This document shows positions 1 to 5,955 of a stretch of 7,466 nucleotides of DNA, piece after piece. Position numbers and translations under genes: made by a program. Source of the stretch: Bacteroidia bacterium (GTDB lineage Bacteria > Bacteroidota > Bacteroidia > Chitinophagales > Saprospiraceae); NCBI GenBank assembly GCA_030431945.1, contig JAUIIF010000211.1, forward strand, positions 1 to 7,466, in the 5' to 3' direction. Position 1 is the stretch's first letter. Each line of letters begins with the position of its first letter. The notes beneath the pieces are model-generated. The model worked only from the letters and a program-made list of their open reading frames with translations. It had not been told where the DNA came from and made no database searches.

Positions 1-818
1 AATCGCCGGATTACGAAAAACTGCTCCTGGAAGCCCTGTGGGTTACCTGGGGACAAAACCGGGTAGACCAGGCGCTGCTGGAGGAGGCCCTGCAAGCCAA
101 AGACCATAAGGTACGTGCCGCCGCCGTGCAGGTGCTGCGCTACAGCGGCCATCAGGTAAATAACCAGACGGAGCTCCTGCTGGCGGCAGCTGCCGATGCG
201 CACCCACGCGTGCGGATCATGGCGCTGACGGCCGCTACCTGGCTTCCGGAAACTACCGGGCAGGAAATCATTGCCACCGTGGCCAAACAACCCGTGGAAG
301 AATGGATGCAGCCCTTCCTGGCAGCAGCACCGAAGTTCCTGACGGATACCGGCCTCAGCCGCTCCAAAGGCTCAGAAATTGTGGTCAATCACCTGAAAGG
401 GGCGGATTTGGAACAGTTTGCTGCCGGGTGGGAAATCTACCATCAGGACGGGTCCTGCGTTACCTGCCATCAAAAAACAGGCAAGGGCCTTACGGCTTCC
501 GGCTTCCCCCCCTTGCAGGGTTCCGGCTGGGTAAATGACGATCCTGAAGTGCTCGCCAAGATTCTCCTGAAAGGCCTCATCGGGCCCATTGAAGTCAAGG
601 GGCGCGAATACCCCGGTCAGGTACCGATGACCCCCTACGAAGACTTGCTAAATGACGAACAAATCGCGAACGTAATGACCTACGTACGGAACGCTTTTGG
701 TAACAGGTCATCCGTAGTTTCTCCGGAGTTCGTCGCGGAAGTGCGGGCGAAGGTAGCGGCTTCGGGAAAGGCCGGCTACTACCGGGCGGAAGAGCTAAGT
801 GAAAATTCGAAGAAGTAA
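1..818 (+). CDS. HEAT-repeat protein with C-terminal class I cytochrome c domain (5' partial)
   Basis: The reading frame is open from position 3, so the true start lies before the window; the GTG at 126 is an internal valine codon, not a start. About 271 residues are visible. The first ~85 are helical and alanine/leucine-rich in HEAT style (for example DHKVRAAAVQVLR and HPRVRIMALTA). A cytochrome c domain follows, with heme-binding CVTCH at visible residues ~152-156 and a likely axial methionine in VPMTPY at ~209; the segment LNDEQIANVMTYVRNAFGN is the usual C-terminal helix of such domains. This arrangement matches the end of the large PVC-type heme-binding/HEAT/cytochrome c proteins of Bacteroidota and Planctomycetota, thought to be periplasmic electron-transfer partners of sugar dehydrogenases. 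The N-terminal propeller or dehydrogenase part expected in those proteins cannot be seen here. The family is inferred from architecture; the cytochrome c call itself is secure. Confidence 0.88.
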   Translation, partial: SPDYEKLLLEALWVTWGQNRVDQALLEEALQAKDHKVRAAAVQVLRYSGHQVNNQTELLLAAAADAHPRVRIMALTAATWLPETTGQEIIATVAKQPVEEWMQPFLAAAPKFLTDTGLSRSKGSEIVVNHLKGADLEQFAAGWEIYHQDGSCVTCHQKTGKGLTASGFPPLQGSGWVNDDPEVLAKILLKGLIGPIEVKGREYPGQVPMTPYEDLLNDEQIANVMTYVRNAFGNRSSVVSPEFVAEVRAKVAASGKAGYYRAEELSENSKK

Positions 819-831
819 AAACGACTAGATT

Positions 832-1287
832 ATGCCTTCCCACCCAACCTCTGCCGACTGTATTTTCTGCAAAATCCGGGACGGTCTCCTTCCCGTCAGC
901 CTGATCCACGAAGATGAACTGACGCTGGTAATCGTTGACCTCAACCCCGTTAATAAAGGTCACCTCCTCATCATCCCCAAGGTCCACGCCGAACTGATGG
1001 CGGAAGTTCCATCAAGCACCCTGGCCCACATGATGCGACTGGCAAAAAGTATGAACCGCGCGCTGCGGAACGCGGACCTGCCCTGCGAAGGAGTGAACCT
1101 GTTTCTCGCCGATGGCGAGGCTGCCGGGCAGGAAGTATTTCATTGCCACTTACACCTTTACCCCAGGTACAAAGGTGATGGTTTTGGCTTCCGCTACGTA
1201 AAAGGCCAGCATTTTGTCCAGGCATCACGGGAAGAGATGGACCAGGTGGCACAAGAGCTGCGTAAACAATTCTTGACGTCAGGATAA
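832..1287 (+). CDS. HIT (histidine triad) family nucleotide hydrolase
   Basis: This 151-residue protein is full length for a bacterial HIT protein. It opens with the zinc-type pair CIFC (Cys10, Cys13), continues with VDLNPVNKGHLLIIPKVH (His44, His52), then GVNLFLADGEAAGQ (~87-100), and ends its core with the histidine triad HCHLHLYPR (His104, His106, His108), where the middle histidine is the expected nucleophile. HIT proteins hydrolyse or transfer nucleotidyl groups, such as AMP from AMP-lysine, AMP-NH2 or dinucleoside polyphosphates; which substrate is used here cannot be told from sequence. There is no signal peptide, so it is cytoplasmic. The ATG at 832 puts the cysteine pair at the usual distance from the N terminus; no clear ribosome binding site precedes it. 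It lies 13 bases after the cytochrome gene and may be co-transcribed with it. It converges on the hydrolase gene with only 9 bases between the two stops. Confidence 0.95.
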   Translation: MPSHPTSADCIFCKIRDGLLPVSLIHEDELTLVIVDLNPVNKGHLLIIPKVHAELMAEVPSSTLAHMMRLAKSMNRALRNADLPCEGVNLFLADGEAAGQEVFHCHLHLYPRYKGDGFGFRYVKGQHFVQASREEMDQVAQELRKQFLTSG

Positions 1288-1296
1288 CAGGCCATA

Positions 1297-2823
1297 TTAT
1301 TGCCTCAACTCCTCCAGGCGTTTCCCGGCGTTGCTGTTCTCCGGACTAAGCTCCAGGGAGCGCCTGAAGTACCGACGGGCCTGGTTGCGGTTTCCGGCCA
1401 TGAAGTACACTTCGGCCAGGCTATCGTATAAATTTCCGGATTCCGGAAATAGCGCAATGGCAAAGTGAAATACGCTTAATCCTGCCTCCAGTGTTTCGTC
1501 ACTGAAGCCGAGTTGGAGGCCCATGGTATTCAGGTCGCTTTCCCTGATCTGAAAGTTCGGATAGTTCTTCCGTACGTCAGCGTAAACCTCTTCCAGGTTC
1601 TGGTAGTCGGCCCTGCGCATTGCTGTGGCAAAATCCGGCATCGTGTAGCGTTTGGTGTTCGGGGTTTTATGGGCTAAAAGCGTCATCTTGCTGCTATCCA
1701 GGGAGGCGACGTAGCCTGCGTGGTCCCACGCTGCCGGCAAGGGTCGGTAATCATCCATCGCCACCAGAGTTGCAGCGATCCGCTTACACAAGTCAGCGTA
1801 ACCGGCAACGATTTGGGACTCCGGAAATTCCTGCCGAAGGTCACGCGGCTCAAGCAGCACCCCCATGGCACTAAAGTTACCGTGGGTCAAGTACTTAGCC
1901 CGGAAATGATAAGCCGGAGCGAACTGCAGGGAATCAAAAAAAGCAAACCCTTCGCCAAAATCAAGGGCAACCCCATCCTCTTCCAACACTTCGTCCGGAA
2001 TGGTTTTCTGGCTGAAGTGGACGAAGGGTACCCGTAGTCCACCTTTCCGGTAAAAACTGCTTGCGACCAATACCTCCGGTAGGTACTGAACGGTTCCATC
2101 CAGGCTGATTACGCCTTTGACGTAGCGGTTGCGCAGGGCCAGGAGGATGCTTGGGAAACTACCGAAACTGAAGCCGATGGTATAGATTCGGTCCAGGTCG
2201 GCAGTAGGCAGAGTGGCTGTGTACCCCACGAGAAAATTCAGATCAGCCAGCTGGGCCTCCGCCTCCGCAGTAGTTCCTTTTCCCATCTTTCGCTGACTCA
2301 CGCCCCGGCTCGGTGTTGCTAAAACGTGGTACCCCAGGCTCGCGAGGTACTCGCACAGGATGAAGTTCTCCGCCGACGAAGCCTGGTAGCTCGGCGCATA
2401 AATGATGATGGGGTGCTTGCCTTGCAGTGGTCTGCCGCCCCGGAAACTGTGGGTCGACTGGCCGAGATTGGCTTTGCCGGCAGGTGTTTCCGGGTAATAA
2501 AACCAGGAAAAGAAGTACGCATCGGGCAACGACTCGTACTCTTCCTCCTCTTTAAGCACCCGGGTATAATCGCTGATGGCTACTCGTTCCCGACCATCAC
2601 CAGCGGCAAGAGGATACCAGCTGCTGATCGGCATGGGGCGGAAAGTAAGGGTATCGGAGTAGTCCATCGTCCGCTCGTAGGGCCGGGTTCTGTCCGTTGC
2701 CACGGTGTGTTGATAGCCCACCGGATGCGGCCCGTAGTCCAGCGCGATCGTTTCGTAGTAAGCCTGTGCGTGACAAGCCCAGGAGCCGGCGAACAACAGG
2801 GTAAGGGAGTAGAGTAGTCTCAT
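1297..2823 (-). CDS. Secreted PAF-acetylhydrolase-like alpha/beta hydrolase with C-terminal TPR region
   Basis: I chose the ATG at 2823 (508 residues); the frame also has a TTG one codon upstream, which is less likely. The N terminus (RLLYSLTLLFAGSWACHAQA) is a signal peptide, probably cut near residue 20, so the enzyme is periplasmic or secreted. The alpha/beta hydrolase core covers ~25-385. The nucleophile elbow is GFSFG with Ser219; Asp242 in SLDGT and His314 in LTHGNFS sit where platelet-activating-factor acetylhydrolase-like enzymes have their acid and the histidine of the HxxFSD motif. HPIIIYAPSYQASSAENF (~137-154) is the oxyanion-hole strand region. Residues ~445-508 (LYDSLAEVYFMAGNRNQARRYFRRSLELSP) form at least one clear TPR and probably a degenerate second. 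The reaction is probably ester or lipid hydrolysis; the substrate is unknown. It is a single gene, divergent from the ThuA gene and convergent with the HIT gene. A dienelactone-hydrolase-like assignment is the main alternative. Confidence 0.85.
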   Translation of the reverse strand: MRLLYSLTLLFAGSWACHAQAYYETIALDYGPHPVGYQHTVATDRTRPYERTMDYSDTLTFRPMPISSWYPLAAGDGRERVAISDYTRVLKEEEEYESLPDAYFFSWFYYPETPAGKANLGQSTHSFRGGRPLQGKHPIIIYAPSYQASSAENFILCEYLASLGYHVLATPSRGVSQRKMGKGTTAEAEAQLADLNFLVGYTATLPTADLDRIYTIGFSFGSFPSILLALRNRYVKGVISLDGTVQYLPEVLVASSFYRKGGLRVPFVHFSQKTIPDEVLEEDGVALDFGEGFAFFDSLQFAPAYHFRAKYLTHGNFSAMGVLLEPRDLRQEFPESQIVAGYADLCKRIAATLVAMDDYRPLPAAWDHAGYVASLDSSKMTLLAHKTPNTKRYTMPDFATAMRRADYQNLEEVYADVRKNYPNFQIRESDLNTMGLQLGFSDETLEAGLSVFHFAIALFPESGNLYDSLAEVYFMAGNRNQARRYFRRSLELSPENSNAGKRLEELRQ

Positions 2824-2883
2824 CAAAACAGGAAGCGTAAAGAGGTAGTCACCGCTAGCAGGCCGGCAACACTAATCAATGAA

Positions 2884-2949
2884 GAGCGGCCGTATGGTCA
2901 TGGTGACCTGAACCAGGGCCTTCGTCCGGAAGCGAAGAACTGGCCGCTC
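2884..2949. other. Nested inverted repeat in the divergent intergenic region
   Basis: A perfect 8-base inverted repeat (GAGCGGCC at 2884-2891 and GGCCGCTC at 2942-2949) encloses two smaller perfect ones: GGTCA-TGG-TGACC at 2896-2908, and CTTCG at 2920-2924 paired with CGAAG at 2933-2937. Drawn as RNA or extruded DNA this is a closing stem with two side hairpins. It lies in the ~200-base gap between the divergent starts at 2823 and 3026. It does not fit a tRNA: there is no anticodon arm or T arm in the right place. It could be an operator region, an untranslated-region structure, a small RNA or a REP-like element. The pairings are read directly from the sequence; the function is unknown. Confidence 0.4.
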
Positions 2950-3025
2950 CGTAACGTCAATGACGCATCCCCGTGATAATAGTTGCATTTGCCTAACTTA
3001 CCATCCTTTACCATCTACCAACAGC

Positions 3026-3985
3026 ATGCGCAAACTTTCCTTACTGGCTCTGCTCACCGCCCTTTTCTGCTCCTGTTCCTCCTCCCCGGCACCTGCGGCC
3101 GCGCCCACTGCAAAGGATGACCCGCCCCACATTGTTTTCGTTACCGGTGATGATGAATACCGCTCGGAAGAGTCCATGCCCATGTTGGCCCGGCTGGTCG
3201 AACGCGAACTCGGGGCCACCACGGAAGTACTTTTTGCCTTGGATTCCGCAGGCTTCGTCAACCCCAACGTAAAGGACAACATTCCCGGCCTGGAAGCCCT
3301 GGCTTCCGCAGACATGATGGTCCTCTTCCTGCGGTGGCGGAATTTGCCCGACGAGCAGGTCAAATTTATTGTCGACTTCGCAGAATCCGGCAAACCCATG
3401 GCGGGGTTCCGGACGAGCACCCACGCCTTTCAGTACGGCGAAGACAGCTTGCGCCAACACCTCAACAACGACTGGCCAACGGCCGTTTTCGGCCAGCAGT
3501 GGATCACGCACCACGGCCACTTTGCTGACGGCCACGATCCGCTCACCTCCGTTGAACTGGTCGCAGCAGCGGACAGTCCCATCCTTAACGGCGTCCAGCC
3601 GTTCGACGCCTACTCCTGGCTCTACCACGTGGACGGAGGAGAATGGCACCTGAACCCCAACGCCAGACCGCTATTGCAGGGTACCTCCCTGCGCTCCCAG
3701 CACGAAGAGGCCGGGCGGCTCGATCAGTTTCCGCTCACGAACCCCGTTGCCTGGACCAATGATTACCGCGGTGCCCGGGTATTTTTCACCACGCTCGGCC
3801 ATCCGTACGACTGGAAAAACGAACAGCTGCGCCGCCTAGCCCTGAACGGGATTGCCTGGGCCCTCGGCCAGGAAGCAACGATTCCGGCCACCGGCTTCAA
3901 TCCCCAGACCATCGGGCCGTACGCCCCCAACAACTCCGGCTTTGGCGAAAAATTCAAGGCAAATCAGCGTCCCGAGGATTTCTAG
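3026..3985 (+). CDS. ThuA-family lipoprotein
   Basis: The frame is open from an ATG at 2960, but the ATG at 3026 gives MRKLSLLALLTALFCSCSSS, a lipoprotein signal with candidate lipidated Cys17 (or Cys15) followed by a serine/proline/alanine linker. I therefore take 3026 as the start, giving 319 residues. The ThuA (class I glutamine-amidotransferase-like) domain covers ~33-282: HIVFVTGDDEYRSEESMPML (35-54), ASADMMVLFLRWRNLPDEQ (~93-111), GFRTSTHAFQY (127-137), ITHHGHF (160-166), and the closing NPVAWTNDYRGARVFFTTLG (239-258) with LGHPYDW. A ~35-residue tail follows. ThuA proteins act in conversion of trehalose and related glycosides, probably through 3-keto sugars; in Bacteroidota they are commonly exported and found near heme-binding dehydrogenase-like proteins, consistent with the cytochrome gene at 1-818. 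The exact substrate cannot be inferred. The DCC gene follows after 53 bases. Confidence 0.9.
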   Translation: MRKLSLLALLTALFCSCSSSPAPAAAPTAKDDPPHIVFVTGDDEYRSEESMPMLARLVERELGATTEVLFALDSAGFVNPNVKDNIPGLEALASADMMVLFLRWRNLPDEQVKFIVDFAESGKPMAGFRTSTHAFQYGEDSLRQHLNNDWPTAVFGQQWITHHGHFADGHDPLTSVELVAAADSPILNGVQPFDAYSWLYHVDGGEWHLNPNARPLLQGTSLRSQHEEAGRLDQFPLTNPVAWTNDYRGARVFFTTLGHPYDWKNEQLRRLALNGIAWALGQEATIPATGFNPQTIGPYAPNNSGFGEKFKANQRPEDF

Positions 3986-3987
3986 CA

Positions 3988-4013
3988 GAGGGCCCGCAGG
4001 CTCCTGAACCCTC
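3988..4013 (+). terminator. Weak hairpin after the ThuA stop codon
   Basis: GAGGG (3988-3992) pairs with CCCTC (4009-4013), with an inner CAG/CTG stem. It starts three bases after the stop codon, where a terminator would be expected, but it is interrupted and followed by CCTTCCT rather than a run of T. It may be a weak terminator or attenuator between the ThuA and DCC genes, or chance in GC-rich DNA. Confidence 0.2.
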
Positions 4014-4038
4014 CCTTCCTCCCGGGCGTTTATACCGT

Positions 4039-4446
4039 ATGTCATCTTCCCATCCCATCCTCTTTTTTGACGGTGTCTGCAACCTTTGCAACGGTGCGGT
4101 ACAGTGGTTCATCACCCGGGACAAACACGAGCAATTGCGCTTCGCCAGCCTTCAGTCAGACCTGGCCCGGGAGCTGCTGCCGCCTGCGGGAGTGAACCCC
4201 TCCGCCCTCTCCAGTCTGGTACTTTTACAAGACGGCGTAGCCTATACCAAAAGTACCGGTGCCCTGCACGCGACCCGCCTTCTGGGGGGCATCTGGGGGC
4301 CGCTGGCCCGTACGTTGCTGGTTTTTCCCCGCTTCCTGCGCGACGGCGTCTACGATTTTATCGCCCGCAACCGGTACCGCTGGTTCGGAAAAGAAGAAGC
4401 GTGCATGTTGCCGAGGCCCGAGTGGAAAACACGGTTCGTCGGTTAG
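4039..4446 (+). CDS. DCC family (DUF393) thiol-disulfide oxidoreductase-like protein
   Basis: This 135-residue protein has the defining DCC signature near the N terminus: FFDGVCNLCNGAVQWF with Asp11, Cys14 and Cys17 (DxxCxxC). Other family hallmarks are LRFASLQSD (33-41), GVAYTKSTGALHATRLLGG (~66-84) and the C-terminal YDFIARNRYRWFGKEEACMLP (105-125). Length is normal for the family. There is no signal peptide, so it is cytoplasmic. The CxxC and predicted thioredoxin-like fold suggest redox activity, but no physiological substrate is established for most members. The ATG at 4039 leaves only seven residues before the conserved strand, the usual spacing. It lies 53 bases downstream of the ThuA gene on the same strand and may be transcribed with it, but a functional link is not evident. 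Confidence 0.94.
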   Translation: MSSSHPILFFDGVCNLCNGAVQWFITRDKHEQLRFASLQSDLARELLPPAGVNPSALSSLVLLQDGVAYTKSTGALHATRLLGGIWGPLARTLLVFPRFLRDGVYDFIARNRYRWFGKEEACMLPRPEWKTRFVG

Positions 4447-4452
4447 TCCGCC

Positions 4453-4467
4453 CGGTAAAACTTACCG
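4453..4467 (+). terminator. Hairpin shortly after the DCC gene
   Basis: A perfect 6-base stem, CGGTAA-AAC-TTACCG, starts seven bases after the stop codon at 4446. It has no trailing T run, so it is not a textbook intrinsic terminator, though Bacteroidota terminators often look weak. The rest of the gap up to 4586 holds only an 8-base palindrome TGACGTCA (4484-4491) and a short open frame (4483-4671) with no recognisable features, which I do not call. Confidence 0.3.
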
Positions 4468-4586
4468 CACCATCCGCAATGATTGACGTCACTCCGGCGT
4501 TGGTTTATCCGGTGCACTGGCGGTAAAAAAACGGACCGCTTCCTGGTCTTTACGTTAATTGATCATGGTGCTATTTCGCTACCAGC

Positions 4587-4594
4587 TACCTTTG
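4587..4594 (+). promoter_or_regulatory. Bacteroidota-type -7 promoter element (TACCTTTG)
   Basis: TACCTTTG matches the Bacteroidota -7 consensus TAnnTTTG exactly and lies 19 bases before the ATG at 4614, which would give a short leader of roughly 10-15 bases. The best upstream TTG (4559-4561) is 25 bases away, longer than the usual -33 to -7 spacing of about 17-23, so the -33 box is poor. It supports separate transcription of the LamG gene from the DCC gene. Confidence 0.5.
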
Positions 4595-4613
4595 CGCCCC
4601 TCAAAACCGGTAT

Positions 4614-5873
4614 ATGCGAGCTATTCTACTTCTTCTGGCAGTCTTTTTGGGCGCGAACGCAGGAGCAATAATTGGACAAGGAGCAGGCCCGACCACCGTA
4701 GGCCTGGTCGCCCATTATGCCTTTGACGGAGACTTCTCCGACGCTACCGGCGACAGTGCCAACGGCGGCATTGCCAGCGGCGTGCCGGAGTTTGGTTGTG
4801 GCGTGGAAGCAATGTCCCTGGTGCTTAATGGCGGCAATGACTTTATCCGGATTCCCGGCGGAAACACCAATAACGTCAACCGGGAATTTGATTCGGAAGA
4901 CTTCACCCTGAGCCTTTACTTTAAACCCGTCGGGGTAAACGGTACCCAGTACCTGGTCTCGAAACGCGACACAAGCTGTAATAACCTCCAGTTTTTCTCC
5001 GTACGGTATGCTCCGCTGACCCGGATCGTTTCCGTCACCCTGCAGGAAAACAATCAGATCGCCAGAGTAGATCACCAGATTACCAATAGCGGCTGCTGGC
5101 AACACCTGACCATTGTGCGGGACGAGAACCGGGTGCGGCTCTACGTCAACAGCCGGGAAGTCGGAGAAGCGGGAACCTCCAGCCGCGTAGACGTAGAAAA
5201 CAACGGTGAACTCCTCATCGGCTCCACCGAATGCCGTAACAACGGCGAAATACCCTTTGATGGTCTGATTGATGAAGTCCGGGTGTACAACCGTGCCCTG
5301 CGCCTCTCGGAAGTACGCGGCCTCTACGCCGCGCCGGATCGGATTGCGACGGAAGACGGCCGGGTATTCCTCGGCGAAGAAGTGCCCATCGAACTGAACA
5401 GTAACTGTGGTATCGCCTTCAATTGGACGCCAACGGAGGGCGTCGTCTCCCCGAATGAAGCAGAACCCGTCATTACCCCGACCGTAGCCGGTCGGCAAGC
5501 CTATTACGTACGCATCAACGACCTGGAAAGCAATTGTATCGCCCGGGACAGCATCGTGCTGCAGGTTATTGACCCGGACTTACTGGATTGCGGCCAGGTC
5601 TACCTGCCCAAAGCCTTTACCCCCAACGGCATCGGGCCGGTAGCCAATGAAGACTTCGGCATCTCCAACCCTTTCGCCATTCCCGAATTGCTGAGTTTCG
5701 AAATTTACGATCGCTACGGCAGTCAGCTCTTTCAATCTACGGATGCTTTTGCCCGCTGGGACGGCACCTTCAAGGGCGACCCCGTTCAGCCAGGGCCCGT
5801 TGTCTGGCGCGTGGTGTTCCGCTGCGAAGGAAGGGAGTTGACCCAGTCAGGGAGTGCGATGATTCTGCGGTAA
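4614..5873 (+). CDS. Secreted LamG-domain protein with T9SS type B sorting domain
   Basis: This 419-residue protein has three parts after a signal peptide (MRAILLLLAVFLGANAGA, cut near residue 16-18). Residues ~31-238 form a LamG/concanavalin A-like jelly roll: VAHYAFDGDFSD at the start, CWQHLTIVRDENRVRLYVNS (161-180) in the middle and GLIDEVRVYNRALRLSEV (217-234) at the end. Residues ~245-318 are an Ig/PKD-like domain (FNWTPTEGVVSPN, DSIVLQV). Residues ~328-419 are a gliding-motility-associated type B C-terminal domain (LPKAFTPNG, FEIYDRYGSQLF, ARWDGTFKG, SGSAMILR) that directs export by the type IX system. The protein is expected on the surface or outside the cell, binding carbohydrate or another ligand. 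Its eight cysteines could pair within domains: 62/122/161/207 in LamG, 265/309 in the Ig domain and 326/404 in the sorting domain. The loop after TPNG is unusual (NGIGPVANEDF instead of NGDGxND). A -7 element lies just upstream; the gene converges on another T9SS gene. Confidence 0.92.
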   Translation: MRAILLLLAVFLGANAGAIIGQGAGPTTVGLVAHYAFDGDFSDATGDSANGGIASGVPEFGCGVEAMSLVLNGGNDFIRIPGGNTNNVNREFDSEDFTLSLYFKPVGVNGTQYLVSKRDTSCNNLQFFSVRYAPLTRIVSVTLQENNQIARVDHQITNSGCWQHLTIVRDENRVRLYVNSREVGEAGTSSRVDVENNGELLIGSTECRNNGEIPFDGLIDEVRVYNRALRLSEVRGLYAAPDRIATEDGRVFLGEEVPIELNSNCGIAFNWTPTEGVVSPNEAEPVITPTVAGRQAYYVRINDLESNCIARDSIVLQVIDPDLLDCGQVYLPKAFTPNGIGPVANEDFGISNPFAIPELLSFEIYDRYGSQLFQSTDAFARWDGTFKGDPVQPGPVVWRVVFRCEGRELTQSGSAMILR

Positions 5874-5920
5874 AATTCTGTTTTCAGGGGTGAGTTGCCC
5901 GTAAGCATTTTCCGCCACGC

Positions 5921-5955
5921 ACCCGCAACCCGCAACCCGCTACCCGCAACCCGCT
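5921..5955. repeat. Heptamer tandem repeat, five units, overlapping a stop codon
   Basis: Five consecutive 7-base units read ACCCGCA, ACCCGCA, ACCCGCT, ACCCGCA, ACCCGCT, followed by a shortened ACCGC. They fill the end of the 80-base gap between two convergent T9SS genes. The last unit contains two bases of the TAG stop codon (5956-5954 on the minus strand), so copy-number changes would alter only the 3' untranslated part of that gene. The remainder of the gap (5874-5920) holds nothing I recognise. Confidence 0.85.

Noticed and set aside
2884..2949. The nested inverted repeat as a tRNA gene
   Set aside because: It has no anticodon arm, no T-loop next to the acceptor stem, and the outer stem is 8 bases with an unpaired stretch before its 3' arm.
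2984..2991. TGCATTTG upstream of the ThuA gene as a -7 promoter element
   Set aside because: It differs from TAnnTTTG at the second position and has no TTG at the right spacing; too weak to annotate.
2960..3025. A 22-residue N-terminal extension of the ThuA protein from the ATG at 2960
   Set aside because: It would bury the lipoprotein signal peptide that starts at the ATG at 3026.
4484..4491. Palindrome TGACGTCA, with a related TTGACGTCAGG at 1273-1283
   Set aside because: One copy lies in the HIT coding region and the other in a gap with no paired site; an 8-base match twice in 7 kb is not enough to call an operator.
4483..4671. A 62-residue open frame between the DCC and LamG genes
   Set aside because: It overlaps the LamG gene's promoter element and signal peptide in another frame and has no recognisable features.
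4626..5498. A 290-residue open frame antisense to the LamG gene
   Set aside because: It is a shadow of codon bias in the real gene: the plus-strand protein has clear LamG and sorting domains, and the antisense translation shows no recognisable motif.
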